The notes under the pieces are model-generated. The model searched no databases and was not told where the DNA came from. It was given only the letters and a program-made list of their open reading frames with translations. The position numbers and the translations under genes are program-made. Below, in pieces: positions 50,335-58,946 of a stretch of 64,000 nt of DNA; within the stretch, counting starts at the first letter, position 1, and the number at the start of each line of letters is the position of its first letter. This stretch comes from DASYGT01 sp035999365. GTDB taxonomy: Bacteria > Actinomycetota > Actinomycetes > Mycobacteriales > Jatrophihabitantaceae. Where the stretch lies: assembly GCA_035999365.1 (NCBI GenBank), contig DASYGT010000058.1, positions 45,275 to 109,274 on the forward strand, read 5' to 3'.

Positions 50335-51618
50335 TCACCACAGTGACATCGAGCGCCGGAAGATTCCGCCCAGATCGTCAGGATTCACCGAGCGTGGCGC
50401 TGTGGCGAGGAGGCGTTGCTGCTTCATCGCCCCCTCCACCAGGTCGTCGACGTCGCTGTCGCTGAAGCCCACCGCCGCCACGCCGGCGGGAATCCCTATA
50501 TCGCGCATCAATCGCCGCAGCACGTCGGGCAGTAGCCCGGCGGCGTCGTTCGGCGTCTGCGCCGTCGGGTCCAGCAGGCGCGCGGCACGGATATGCCGGT
50601 CGGGAGCGGCGGCGAAGGTGAACCGGAACGCCTCAGGTGCGGTGAGCGACACCGCCATTCCGTGCGGGACCATCGCTTCGCCCTGGGGGTAGTCCGCGGG
50701 ACGGTAGTCGCGTACCTGTCCGGCGATGGGGTAGGCGTTCGCGTGGGGGATGTGCACGCCCGCGTTGCCGAACCCGAGTCCGGCGAAGGTCGCCGCCAGC
50801 GCCATCTGGCCACGCGCCGCGCGGTCGGTGCCGTCGAGTACGGCTCGCCGGAAGCTGGTCGCGAGCAGTTCGAGCGATTTCTCCGCCCACATGTCCGAGA
50901 CCGGATTTGCACCGCAGTAGGGGACCCGCTGTGCGGGGCTCTTGGGGGGCATTGCGGTGTAGGGCCGGGCCGTGTAGCTCTCGAGCGCGTGGCACAGGAT
51001 GTCCATGCCCGCACAGGCCGTCACGCCCGCAGGCTGCGTCATCGTCAGATCGGGATCGACGACGGCGAGTGTCGGCCGCAGCCGGGCGTGGCTGATCCCG
51101 CTCTTGACTCGCTGGGCCAGCACGTCCAGAACGCAGATCGTCGTGCTCTCGGCCCCCGTGCCGGTGGTGGTGGGAACGGCGACCAGTGGGTGGAGTGGCA
51201 GCGAAGGCGACCGCCCCCCGCCGACGGGGGCATTGACGTAATCGAGCAGCTCGCCCGGGTTGGTCAGCAGCAGGTTGACGGCCTTCGCCGTGTCGATGCT
51301 CGATCCGCCCCCGACCGCGACGAAGGCGTCCCACGGACCGTGTTCGCGCGCCCACTCGATTGCTTCGGTCATGCTCGCGTCCGTGGGTTCGACGTGTACC
51401 TGTGCGAATACCTCGCCGGTGACACCGAAGCCGGCCATCTGCTCGGCGATGCGCGCGGGCACTCCGGTTGCGGCAACGCGGGCGTCGGTGATGACGAGGG
51501 CGCGGCGGACTCCTAGCTGCGCCAGGTCGAAGCCGATCTCGTCCGATGCGCCGGCGCCGAACTTCAGCGCGGGTGCGCCGTAGGTGAAGACGGTCTCGAG
51601 GCCGGCAGCCTCGCTCAT
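50335..51618 (-). CDS. Hydroxyacid-oxoacid transhydrogenase (iron-containing ADH family)
   Basis: 427 aa from an ATG that overlaps the kinase stop. NAD-binding GGGSSIDTAKAVNLL and AVPTTTGTGAESTT; metal-site residues in GMDILCHALESY, HIPHANAYPIAG and MVPHGMAV. Length and motifs match HOT (ADHFE1-like) enzymes, which pass hydride from 4-hydroxybutyrate to 2-oxoglutarate without free cofactor. A general Fe-alcohol dehydrogenase remains possible. It is translationally coupled to the ABC1 kinase. Confidence 0.85.
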   Translation of the reverse strand: MSEAAGLETVFTYGAPALKFGAGASDEIGFDLAQLGVRRALVITDARVAATGVPARIAEQMAGFGVTGEVFAQVHVEPTDASMTEAIEWAREHGPWDAFVAVGGGSSIDTAKAVNLLLTNPGELLDYVNAPVGGGRSPSLPLHPLVAVPTTTGTGAESTTICVLDVLAQRVKSGISHARLRPTLAVVDPDLTMTQPAGVTACAGMDILCHALESYTARPYTAMPPKSPAQRVPYCGANPVSDMWAEKSLELLATSFRRAVLDGTDRAARGQMALAATFAGLGFGNAGVHIPHANAYPIAGQVRDYRPADYPQGEAMVPHGMAVSLTAPEAFRFTFAAAPDRHIRAARLLDPTAQTPNDAAGLLPDVLRRLMRDIGIPAGVAAVGFSDSDVDDLVEGAMKQQRLLATAPRSVNPDDLGGIFRRSMSLW

Positions 51619-52925
51619 CGGGCGAATCCGGGCTGCCACCGCTCGGCGAGCTCGCGGAACGGCGCCGTCGCACCGAGCTGGCAGAGCACCCCGATCGAGC
51701 CGAGGGTGACCCGATGGATCAGCAGGTACGACGGCGGCAAGTTGAACATGCGCCCGACCTGCGCCTCCTCGCGCCGGGGGTCGGCCAACCGACTTGCCTG
51801 AGCGCGCATCCACTCGCGGGTGAAGGTGAAGGTCGGGGTGCGGAGCGGGTCGACGATCGGCGCCAGATAGTCCATCACCTGAGCCGCGCGGACGTCGATG
51901 CCCGCACGAATGAACCCCTGCGCGCGCATCTCCCGCATCACACCCTCGCCGTCGCCTTCGAGTGCGTAGCGGGTGAGGCGGCCCAGCGGCTCTGGCGATC
52001 CTTCGGGCAGCCGGGCCACGGCCCCGAAATCGACGACGCCGAGGCGGCCGTCGGGACAGATCCGGAAATTGCCGGGATGCGGATCCGCATGCAACATTCC
52101 GGCCCGGGCCGGTGCGCTGTAGTGCAGCAGCGCGAGCAGCGTGCCAGCGCGGTCCCGCTCCGGCGCGGTGCCGTTGGCGATGATGCGGGACAGCGGCGTC
52201 CCCTCGAGCCACTCGGTGACGATCGCCTTCGGTGCGCTCGCGACCACGCGGGGAATGGCGATGTCGGGATCGTCTGCGTAGGCGGCTGCGAAGGCGCGCT
52301 GGGAGTCTGCCTCGAGGGAGTAGTCGATCTCCTCGAGCACCCGCTCCTTCAGCTCGGCGAGAAGGGGCTTGACCTCCAGGCCGGGCGACATGCGGGCGAA
52401 GAGCCAGGCCAGGCGGCTGAGCTGGCGGAAGTCGGCCATCAGCGCCTCCCCAGCGCCTGGGTATTGCAGCTTGACCGCGACCTCGCGGCCATCGCTCCAC
52501 ACTGCTCGGTGCACCTGGCCGATGCTTGCGGCTGCGGCAGCCGTTTCGTCGAATTCGGAGAAGCGATCGGGCCACCGTCGCCCGAACTGCTCGTCGAGCA
52601 TGCGGCGGACGGTCGCTGCGGGCATGGGCGGCGCTGCCTCTTGCAACTTGGTCAATGCCTCGCGGTACGGGGCGGCGGACTCCTCGGGGAGGGCCGCCTC
52701 GAACACCGACAGCGCCTGACCGAGCTTCATGGCACCGCCCTTGAGCTCACCCAAGACGGTGAACAGCTGCTCGGCTGTCCGCGTCTGCAGTTCGGCGGCG
52801 ACCTCCTCGCTCGACCGGCCACTGATGCGCTTGCCGAGGCCCACCGTCGCGCGCCCCGCGACACCCAATGGCAACGACGCGAGCTTGGCGGTGCGAGCGC
52901 TGCGTCGCTGCGGGATGTCACTCAC
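51615..52925 (-). CDS. ABC1/UbiB-like atypical kinase
   Basis: 436 aa from a GTG 7 nt after a CACAAT box; the ATG at 52934 is an alternative. ABC1 features: KxGQ motif in GGAMKLGQALSVFE, ASIGQVHRA, AVKLQYPG (ATP lysine), LHADPHPGNF (catalytic loop) and VVDFGA (metal Asp). UbiB-family proteins support quinone or lipid pathways as unusual ATPases or kinases. It matches Rv3197, which lies next to whiB7 in mycobacteria; I recall that protein being linked to macrolide resistance. Confidence 0.92.
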   Translation of the reverse strand: MSDIPQRRSARTAKLASLPLGVAGRATVGLGKRISGRSSEEVAAELQTRTAEQLFTVLGELKGGAMKLGQALSVFEAALPEESAAPYREALTKLQEAAPPMPAATVRRMLDEQFGRRWPDRFSEFDETAAAAASIGQVHRAVWSDGREVAVKLQYPGAGEALMADFRQLSRLAWLFARMSPGLEVKPLLAELKERVLEEIDYSLEADSQRAFAAAYADDPDIAIPRVVASAPKAIVTEWLEGTPLSRIIANGTAPERDRAGTLLALLHYSAPARAGMLHADPHPGNFRICPDGRLGVVDFGAVARLPEGSPEPLGRLTRYALEGDGEGVMREMRAQGFIRAGIDVRAAQVMDYLAPIVDPLRTPTFTFTREWMRAQASRLADPRREEAQVGRMFNLPPSYLLIHRVTLGSIGVLCQLGATAPFRELAERWQPGFAR

Positions 52926-52932
52926 GCCGTTC

Positions 52933-52938
52933 ATTGTG
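52933..52938 (-). promoter_or_regulatory. -10 box (CACAAT) for leaderless ABC1 kinase gene
   Basis: Minus strand: CACAAT, 7 nt, then GTG at 52925. Confidence 0.4.
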
Positions 52939-52995
52939 CCCAATGGCGCGAATGCCGGAACCAGAGCGTGTCCGACGTCGCGAACTGGCGACGGT

Positions 52996-54090
52996 CTACG
53001 CGTCGGCGGCAGAGGCAGCCCCGCAATCGCAATCACCGTGGTATGGCCAGCTGCGGCGGCGCAGCCGCCAATCGGGCAGGTGCATCTCGACGGTGCCGTT
53101 CACAGTCGGCGGATCTGCACCGTCGAGATAGGTCAGCGCGTGAGCGGCAGCCACGCCGGCGATCACCGTGGCCAGCGCGACATCGGAAACCGGGCCGTGT
53201 CGCCGTGGCGCAGCCAACTGAACGGCCAGTGCCGTCCACGCCGGATCACGATCGCGCCGGTGCAGGTCCGCGCAGCGGATGCAGCTCGAGCGACCGGGAA
53301 TGACGAGTGGACCCACCACGCCGTGGTCCGCACTGAGTCGCACGACCAGGTGAGCGCAACCGCGCGCATGCAGTGCGGCCCGACGCTCGGAGTCGATCGG
53401 CTCGTCGACGGCGAGTACGACGAGGTCGGGGCGCTCACCCATCGGCAGCGGCGTGGTGTCCGCGTCAGGCGCGGCGCGGTGGACGGCCGCAGCCACCGCG
53501 TCGGCGAAGTGGTGCCCCTCGTCGTTCGGGCAGATCCCACCCGGAACCGCGTGATGCAGTCGAGCGGGGCCGTCTTCGACGACGTGGATCCGCCCCACGC
53601 CGGCCGCCGCGAGCAGCGCCGCCAGGTGGGCGGCCGTCCGGCCATTGCCGTGTAGGGCAACAGCTGTACGGCGGCGCGCCTGCAGCAGGTCCGCGGCGCC
53701 GTGGCCGTATCGCGAAGCCATCGCTGTCAGCTCGGCCGCGAGCCGGGGCGCGGGCGGGCGCATGCGGCGGTCGTCGAGCTGTTCCGCGGGCTGCGCGGGC
53801 CACAGGTATCCCGATTCGGTCAACGCCTCGAGCGCTGCGCCGCCTACTGGCGTTCCGCCTGGTGGCGGCTCGCCGGCCGTCCGCGCTGGCAGCATGCCCC
53901 GGATCGCGTCGGCGTCGACCCCCTCCACCAGGACGGCGTTACTGCCGAGTTCGATCTGCACGACGTCGTGTGACCGCCACAGCACCCGGGCCGCCGGATT
54001 CAACACGAAATCGGCCGGCGTCGCGCGCGAGCGCTGTGGATGCCTGCCTGCGCGTTCGGCGGCCAGATCGGTGGTCCCGCGTGCAGTCAT
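52996..54090 (-). CDS. TOMM-type ThiF/E1-like leader-peptide-binding protein
   Basis: 364 aa. The N-terminus (residues 25-65, FVLNPAARVLWRSHDVVQIE) is the winged-helix-like leader-binding region of azoline (TOMM) cyclodehydratase partners. An E1-like Rossmann part follows, but its glycine motif is weak (ALHGNGRTAAHL). Zinc cysteines are seen in SSCIRCADLHRRD and the C-terminal CDC. The normal partner, a YcaO enzyme, and any precursor peptide are absent here. It is common in actinobacterial housekeeping neighbourhoods, so it may have another role. The upstream gap holds a TGTGGA/TCCACA cluster. Confidence 0.72.
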   Translation of the reverse strand: MTARGTTDLAAERAGRHPQRSRATPADFVLNPAARVLWRSHDVVQIELGSNAVLVEGVDADAIRGMLPARTAGEPPPGGTPVGGAALEALTESGYLWPAQPAEQLDDRRMRPPAPRLAAELTAMASRYGHGAADLLQARRRTAVALHGNGRTAAHLAALLAAAGVGRIHVVEDGPARLHHAVPGGICPNDEGHHFADAVAAAVHRAAPDADTTPLPMGERPDLVVLAVDEPIDSERRAALHARGCAHLVVRLSADHGVVGPLVIPGRSSCIRCADLHRRDRDPAWTALAVQLAAPRRHGPVSDVALATVIAGVAAAHALTYLDGADPPTVNGTVEMHLPDWRLRRRSWPYHGDCDCGAASAADA

Positions 54091-54128
54091 GTGGCCACCG
54101 TGGCAGAGCGGGCCGCTCGCCAGCTTCA

Positions 54129-54289
54129 CTGTCCACAGGGGTGTGCACGGCGCGCAGCTTGGCCTTGCCGGTCCAGGAGCATCGCCACGGTAACCCTGAA
54201 GTGAATGTCCACACCTGTGGATAACCTTGTGCATGACCTCTGAATAGCGCCTCAAGAGCTGTGGACGAAGCGCGGTTTTCTGTGGATGA
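54129..54289. promoter_or_regulatory. Cluster of five DnaA-box-like 9-mers
   Basis: CTGTCCACA 54129-54137; ATGTCCACA 54205-54213; TGTGGATAA 54216-54224 (perfect reverse of TTATCCACA); TGTGGACGA 54260-54268; TGTGGATGA 54281-54289. All share the TCCACA/TGTGGA core. The cluster fills the divergent gap between the ThiF and YgjP genes. dnaA/dnaN are absent, so it is not the usual oriC. Confidence 0.55.
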
Positions 54290-54367
54290 CTCGGACGTTG
54301 GCGGGGGACAGGATCGGCTCGTCCGGCGCGTCGCATCGCCTGGTCCAGCAGCGTCGGTCCTCGTCGT

Positions 54368-54373
54368 TACGGT
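54368..54373 (+). promoter_or_regulatory. -10 box (TACGGT) for leaderless YgjP gene
   Basis: TACGGT, 6 nt, then GTG at 54380. Confidence 0.5.
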
Positions 54374-54379
54374 GGGCAG

Positions 54380-54931
54380 GTGGCGGTCGAGGTCGTGGTG
54401 AAGCGCAGCGCGCGGCGGCGGCGTACCGTCTCGGCCTACCGCGAAGGGGAGCAGATCGTTGTCATGATCCCCGGGCGATTCACCCGCGCCGAGGAGGCCG
54501 AGTGGGTCGCCAAGATGGTGGCTCGGCTCGACACCGGCAGCACGACTACCGGTCGCCGGCGCGGTACCGACGCAGCGCTGTCCCGGCGTGCCGCGCAGCT
54601 GTCGGACACCTATCTCGACAGCCTCGCCCGACCGGTCAGCGTCCGGTGGGTGCCGACGATGCGCACGCGCTGGGCGTCGTGCACCCCGGCCGACGGCACC
54701 ATCCGGATGTCAGAACGACTGCGCGAGATGCCGACCTGGGTCCAGGATTATGTGCTCGTCCACGAGCTCGCGCACCTGATCGAAGCGGGCCACTCTTCGC
54801 GTTTCTGGAATCTGGTCGAGCGCTACCCGCGCACTGAACGTGCGCGCGGCTATCTCGACGGCGTCAGCGCAGCAGCGCATCTGCCCATCGCCGACGATCT
54901 AGCGGACGACATCGCAGACGGCGACCACTAA
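54380..54931 (+). CDS. YgjP-like metallopeptidase (M48-type)
   Basis: 183 aa. The zinc motif HELAHLIEAGHSSRFW (H-E-x2-H plus the later G-H) is the YgjP/WLM family signature, and TRWASCTPADGTIRMSERL is the conserved segment preceding it. Unlike true M48 proteases it has no membrane helix. The family is poorly characterised and may act on unusual peptide or ubiquitin-like substrates. Its stop codon overlaps the -10 box of the cyclase gene. Confidence 0.83.
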   Translation: MAVEVVVKRSARRRRTVSAYREGEQIVVMIPGRFTRAEEAEWVAKMVARLDTGSTTTGRRRGTDAALSRRAAQLSDTYLDSLARPVSVRWVPTMRTRWASCTPADGTIRMSERLREMPTWVQDYVLVHELAHLIEAGHSSRFWNLVERYPRTERARGYLDGVSAAAHLPIADDLADDIADGDH

Positions 54932-54934
54932 CCT
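54929..54934 (+). promoter_or_regulatory. -10 box (TAACCT) for leaderless cyclase gene
   Basis: TAACCT, 6 nt, then GTG at 54941. Its TAA is the stop of the upstream gene. Confidence 0.5.
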
Positions 54935-54940
54935 GACGCC

Positions 54941-56308
54941 GTGGCGCCAGCACCCCGTACCCGGTACGCCCGGTGCGGCGAGATGGACATCGCCTACCAG
55001 GTGATCGGCGACGGCCCGCACGATCTGCTCATGCTGCCTGGCTCGTCGATTCCGATCGACTGCGTCGACCTCGAACCGTCGATGGCGCGATTCCAACGCC
55101 GTCTCGGGTCGTTCTGCCGCATCATCCGCTTCGACCAGCGCGGCACCGGCCTGTCCTCGCGGGTGCCATCCGTCGACGTGCTCGGGCCGTCGTACTGGGC
55201 CGAGGACGTGGTCGCCGTTCTTGACGCGATCGGGTGCGCGGACGTGACCGTCTTCGCCGCCGCCTATTCGGTGATGACTGCACTTGTGCTCGCAGTGGAG
55301 CACCCCGACCGGGTGCGCAACCTCGTCCTGGTCAATGGTGCGGCGCGTGCGCTGTGGGCGCCGGACTATCCGGCGGGCGCCGAGGACAGCATCGCAGGAC
55401 CGTTCCTCGAACTGGCGGCCGAGCCGGACGCCGTCGAGCGGGGTTTCGACGTGCTCTCCCTGATCGCGCCCAGTGTCGCGGACGATGAAGCGTTCCGCGC
55501 GTGGTGGGACATGTCGGGCAATCGGGCCGCCTCACCAAGCATGGCGAGGACGGTCTCGCGCATCGTGACTCAATCCGATGTGCGCGGCGTGTTGCCGCGG
55601 GTCACGGCGCCCACCCTGATCGTGCACCGCAAGGACTCGCTGTTCGTCACGGTCGAGCATGGCCGATACCTGCACGAACATCTGCCTGGATCGCATTACG
55701 TCGAGCTACCGGGGCCGGATACCTTGTACTGGGTCGGCGACACCGCCCCGATGCTCGACGAGATCGAGGAATTCCTCACCGGCGTGCGCGGTGGCGGTGC
55801 CGCCGAACGCCTTCTCACCACAGTGCTGTTCACGGACATCGTCGGCTCGACGGACCGCGCAGCGATGATCGGCGACGATCGCTGGCATAACCTGCTCGAC
55901 AATCACGACGGCGTGGTGCGTCACGAACTAGGGCGTTTCGGTGGGCACGAAGTGAACACCGCCGGTGACGGATTCGTCGCGACATTCACCAGCCCGAGCA
56001 TGGCGATCGACTGCGCCGAGGCCATCGTCGATGCCGTATTGCCGCTGGGGATCCAGGTCCGAGCCGGCGTTCACGCGGGCGAGGTCGAGATCCGCGGTAC
56101 CGATGTCGCCGGGATGGCTGTACACATCGGGGCACGAGTCGCCGGTCTGGCGGGCCCGAGTGAGGTGCTCGTGTCCTCCACGGTGCGCGAGATCGTCACC
56201 GGGTCGCGGCGCGCGTTCGTCGACAGCGGCGAGCACGACCTCAAAGGCGTTCCGGGGCGGTGGCGGCTGTTTGCCGTCGTGCCTGTGCAAGACCGGGCGC
56301 AACGTTAG
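54941..56308 (+). CDS. Alpha/beta hydrolase - class III nucleotidyl cyclase fusion
   Basis: 455 aa. Residues about 1-285 form an alpha/beta-hydrolase domain (RFDQRGTGLSS, then acid and histidine regions). The nucleophile elbow normally GxSxG reads AAYSVM, so hydrolase activity is doubtful. Residues about 288-450 form a class III cyclase: LFTDIVGSTDR (metal Asp), NTAGDGFVATF (second Asp) and AGVHAGEVE. Similar fusions are known in mycobacteria, where the front domain may be a sensor. The product would be cAMP. It converges with the DUF2342 gene, overlapping by 4 bp. Confidence 0.88.
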   Translation: MAPAPRTRYARCGEMDIAYQVIGDGPHDLLMLPGSSIPIDCVDLEPSMARFQRRLGSFCRIIRFDQRGTGLSSRVPSVDVLGPSYWAEDVVAVLDAIGCADVTVFAAAYSVMTALVLAVEHPDRVRNLVLVNGAARALWAPDYPAGAEDSIAGPFLELAAEPDAVERGFDVLSLIAPSVADDEAFRAWWDMSGNRAASPSMARTVSRIVTQSDVRGVLPRVTAPTLIVHRKDSLFVTVEHGRYLHEHLPGSHYVELPGPDTLYWVGDTAPMLDEIEEFLTGVRGGGAAERLLTTVLFTDIVGSTDRAAMIGDDRWHNLLDNHDGVVRHELGRFGGHEVNTAGDGFVATFTSPSMAIDCAEAIVDAVLPLGIQVRAGVHAGEVEIRGTDVAGMAVHIGARVAGLAGPSEVLVSSTVREIVTGSRRAFVDSGEHDLKGVPGRWRLFAVVPVQDRAQR

Positions 56309-57582
56309 GACGCGTCGCGCGGTCCCTCGTCCGTCGATGGTGGTGCCTCGCCCAGCGGGAGCTCGAAATCGAGATGCTCGGCTCCCTTGGCCTCCGCGAA
56401 TCCGAGCGGATCGTCCAGATCGTCCGAGCTCGGCATGAGATCGGGATGCGACCACAGCGCATCGCGTCCGGACACGCCGTTCTTCTCGGTAACGCTCCAC
56501 CACAACGCGGCTGCCTCACGCAGTCGCCTCGGCCGCAATTCGAGACCGACCAGCGTCGCGAAGGTCTGCTCGGCAGGGCCGCCGCTCGCGCGGCGACGCC
56601 GTGATGCTTCGCGGAGCGCGCCGGCGCCGGGCATGCGGTCTCCGGCGGCGGCCGCGACGACCGCGTCGACCCATCCCTCGACGAGGGCCAGCAGGGTCTC
56701 TAGGCGGCGTAGTGCGGCTTGCTGCTCGGGTGTCTCCTGCGGCTCGAACAGACCGCCGGCGAGGGCGTTCTGGATGCTCTCGGGATTGCTGGGATCGATG
56801 TCGCTCATGGCTCGTTCGATCACAGACATGTCGACGGTGATTCCGCGGGCGTAGGACTCGACGCTGTCGAGCAGCCGCTGTCTGAGCCACGAGACGTGCG
56901 TGAACAATCGCTGATGCGCCGCTTCACGTAGCGCCAGGTACAGCCGGACCTCGTCGTCAGGGCGTTCCAACCCGTCACCGAAGGCGGTCACGTTCTGGGG
57001 GACCAGTGCGGCAACGCCCTTCGGGCCGAGTGGAATCCCGATATCCGTCGAGGACACGACTTCCTGCGCCAAACCGCCCAGCCCCTGGCCGACCTGCGCG
57101 CCGAACATGAGGCCGCCGACCTGGGTGAGAATGCCGGTGAGCGCGTTGCCCGCCCCCATGGCCGCGAGTTGCTCGGCAGGGATTGCGTTCGACATCGCGC
57201 TGACCACGCGTGCCGCTACGGGATCGCAGAGTGCCGACCAGACGGGCAGACTCTTCTCGATCCATTCCAGGCGCGTCCATGACTCGATCGTCGTGACGCC
57301 GCTCGGCAGGTCGGTGACCGGGTCGAGCCAGAGGTCTGCCAGGCGGATCGCTTCGGCGACGCCCGCTCGATCACCAGGGGACACAGGTTCCTGCGCGCCG
57401 CCGAGAGTCGACACCGCGATCTGCCGCGCTAGGTCCCAGTTGACCGGCCCGCCGCTCCACGACATCAGCTTCTGCAGTTCGGCGAACAGAGGCATCGCAC
57501 CGCTCAGGTCATCCGATCCGCCGCCGCGGCCGCTCGGGTTCCCGTCGTCAGCGCCAAATCCGAACGGCAGGTTGCTTCCCAT
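56305..57582 (-). CDS. DUF2342 zinc-dependent metalloprotease-like protein
   Basis: 425 aa from the ATG at 57582, 7 nt after TACCGT; a GTG at 57591 is an alternative. A Gly-rich N-terminus precedes a helical body. The family motif REAAHQRLFTHVSWL occurs near the middle, and EGWVDAVV follows later; this His and the Glu would bind zinc by family analogy. It matches Rv3195. The motif is not classical HExxH, so protease activity is a family assignment that I cannot confirm. The C-terminus is acidic and probably disordered. Confidence 0.82.
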   Translation of the reverse strand: MGSNLPFGFGADDGNPSGRGGGSDDLSGAMPLFAELQKLMSWSGGPVNWDLARQIAVSTLGGAQEPVSPGDRAGVAEAIRLADLWLDPVTDLPSGVTTIESWTRLEWIEKSLPVWSALCDPVAARVVSAMSNAIPAEQLAAMGAGNALTGILTQVGGLMFGAQVGQGLGGLAQEVVSSTDIGIPLGPKGVAALVPQNVTAFGDGLERPDDEVRLYLALREAAHQRLFTHVSWLRQRLLDSVESYARGITVDMSVIERAMSDIDPSNPESIQNALAGGLFEPQETPEQQAALRRLETLLALVEGWVDAVVAAAAGDRMPGAGALREASRRRRASGGPAEQTFATLVGLELRPRRLREAAALWWSVTEKNGVSGRDALWSHPDLMPSSDDLDDPLGFAEAKGAEHLDFELPLGEAPPSTDEGPRDAS

Positions 57583-57589
57583 ATCACTC

Positions 57590-57595
57590 ACGGTA
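57590..57595 (-). promoter_or_regulatory. -10 box (TACCGT) for leaderless DUF2342 gene
   Basis: Minus strand: TACCGT, 7 nt, then ATG at 57582. It supports that start over the GTG 9 nt upstream. Confidence 0.5.
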
Positions 57596-57670
57596 GTAGC
57601 GACGAGCGGTCCCCGCTGGAGGTTCCATCCGGACCGGGCGTTTCGCCCACGGCTGACACAGGAACGCCGG

Positions 57671-57676
57671 TACGGT
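57671..57676 (+). promoter_or_regulatory. -10 box (TACGGT) for leaderless small membrane protein
   Basis: TACGGT, 7 nt, then ATG at 57684. Confidence 0.5.
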
Positions 57677-57683
57677 CACGATC

Positions 57684-57878
57684 ATGGCTTGGATCCTGTG
57701 GCTCGCCGCTCCGGTGCTCGCACCGGTAACCGCCGCGTTGGCGGTGTGGGCGCGGTCACGGCCTCCGCGCGATCTCGACGTCGAGGACGCAATGAAGCAG
57801 CACGAGGACTACCTGTCGGCGCTCGTCATCCCGGCGAGGGGGACGGTGCGCACCGAACCGGCAGAGGTCGCCGACTGA
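57684..57878 (+). CDS. Small membrane protein (64 aa)
   Basis: One N-terminal hydrophobic helix (WILWLAAPVLAPVTAALAVW), then a short charged tail with VEDAMKQHEDYLSAL. It has no ribosome site but a well-spaced -10 box, so it is probably leaderless. It lies between the DUF2342 and Lon-PDZ genes, and similar small ORFs occur there in other actinobacteria as I recall. Function unknown. Confidence 0.6.
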   Translation: MAWILWLAAPVLAPVTAALAVWARSRPPRDLDVEDAMKQHEDYLSALVIPARGTVRTEPAEVAD

Positions 57879-57900
57879 TCTGGCGCGTGGCAACGGCAGG

Positions 57901-57906
57901 TAATGT
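57901..57906 (+). promoter_or_regulatory. -10 box (TAATGT) for leaderless Lon-PDZ gene
   Basis: TAATGT, 7 nt, then ATG at 57914. Confidence 0.5.
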
Positions 57907-57913
57907 CCGGCGG

Positions 57914-58942
57914 ATGAGCCGACGCGTGCGCACCCTCGTTGTGTCCGGGGTGCTCTTCGTCGTGCTCTTCGTCCTCGCGCTCACGCTGCCGGTTCCGTAC
58001 GTCATCCTCTCGCCGGGCCCGACGATCAACACGCTGGGCACCGAGCAGGGCCAGCAGATCATCGTGATCAACGGCAAGGTGCCCAACCATACGACCGGCA
58101 ATCTGAACCTCACGACCGTCGATGTTTCGACGCAACGCCTGTCCGTGTTCGCTGCCCTGGAAGGGTGGCTGCTGCACGACGAGGTTGTCGTGCCGCGCTC
58201 GTCGATCTACCCGCCGGGTCAGAGCCAGCAGCAGGTCGATCAACAGAACACCCAGGACTTCGCCGAGTCCCAGGACAACGCGATTGCTGCCGCCTTCTGC
58301 GAACTCGGATATCCGGCGAGGTTCGGTGTGATCCTCGTCGAGGCAGATACGCCCGCGCTGAAGAAGCTGCAGCCGTCCGACGTTCTCGTGAAGTTCGATG
58401 GCACGCCGATCTCCAATAATGATCAGCTCACCGCGCTGCTCGCGAAACAATCACCGGGCAAGCAGGTGCAGATCGACGTGCTCCGTGCGGGTAAGCCGGT
58501 GAGTGTGACGCTGACGCTCGCCGCGCCGCTCACCGGTCACACCGGGGGGCGCATCGGCATCGAGGTCGGACAGGTCTGCGCGGCGTCGTTCAGCGTCGAT
58601 CTCGGCCTGGGTAACGAGATCGGCGGCCCGTCCGCGGGTCTCATGTTCGCGCTCGGGATCATGGACAAGGTCGGCACCGTCGACCTGACAAAGGGGATGT
58701 TCATCGCCGGAACCGGCACGATCGATCCCACCGGCAAGGTCGGACCGATCGGCGGCATCGCGCTGAAGATGATCGCGGCCAGGCGCAAGGGAGCCACTGT
58801 GTTCCTCGCTCCGGCGGGCAACTGCAGCGATGTCAAGGGGGCCACACCGAAGGGGCTCGACGTCGTGAAGGTCTCGGCGTTGCACGATGCCGTGCAGGAC
58901 CTGCTCGCGCTGCAGGCCGGCAAGGCCGTACCGCACTGCTGA
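57914..58942 (+). CDS. Membrane Lon-like PDZ protease (YlbL family)
   Basis: 342 aa. One N-terminal membrane helix (LVVSGVLFVVLFVLALTL), an extracytoplasmic region, a PDZ domain (VEADTPALKKLQPSDVLVKF), and a C-terminal Lon-type Ser/Lys peptidase. The catalytic Ser is in GGPSAGLMFALG and the Lys in GGIALKMIAARRKG. It matches Rv3194c. Such proteases are thought to clear or process envelope proteins. The downstream PPA1309 gene converges at a 4-bp gap. Confidence 0.92.
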   Translation: MSRRVRTLVVSGVLFVVLFVLALTLPVPYVILSPGPTINTLGTEQGQQIIVINGKVPNHTTGNLNLTTVDVSTQRLSVFAALEGWLLHDEVVVPRSSIYPPGQSQQQVDQQNTQDFAESQDNAIAAAFCELGYPARFGVILVEADTPALKKLQPSDVLVKFDGTPISNNDQLTALLAKQSPGKQVQIDVLRAGKPVSVTLTLAAPLTGHTGGRIGIEVGQVCAASFSVDLGLGNEIGGPSAGLMFALGIMDKVGTVDLTKGMFIAGTGTIDPTGKVGPIGGIALKMIAARRKGATVFLAPAGNCSDVKGATPKGLDVVKVSALHDAVQDLLALQAGKAVPHC

Positions 58943-58946
58943 ACGG

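Noticed and set aside
52996..54090. A complete thiazole/oxazole-modified peptide biosynthesis cluster
   Set aside because: Only the leader-binding/E1-like protein is present. There is no YcaO, dehydrogenase or precursor peptide in the window.
54129..54289. Chromosomal origin (oriC)
   Set aside because: No dnaA, dnaN, recF or AT-rich unwinding region lies near. The neighbours match the Rv3195-Rv3197 region, which is far from oriC in mycobacteria.
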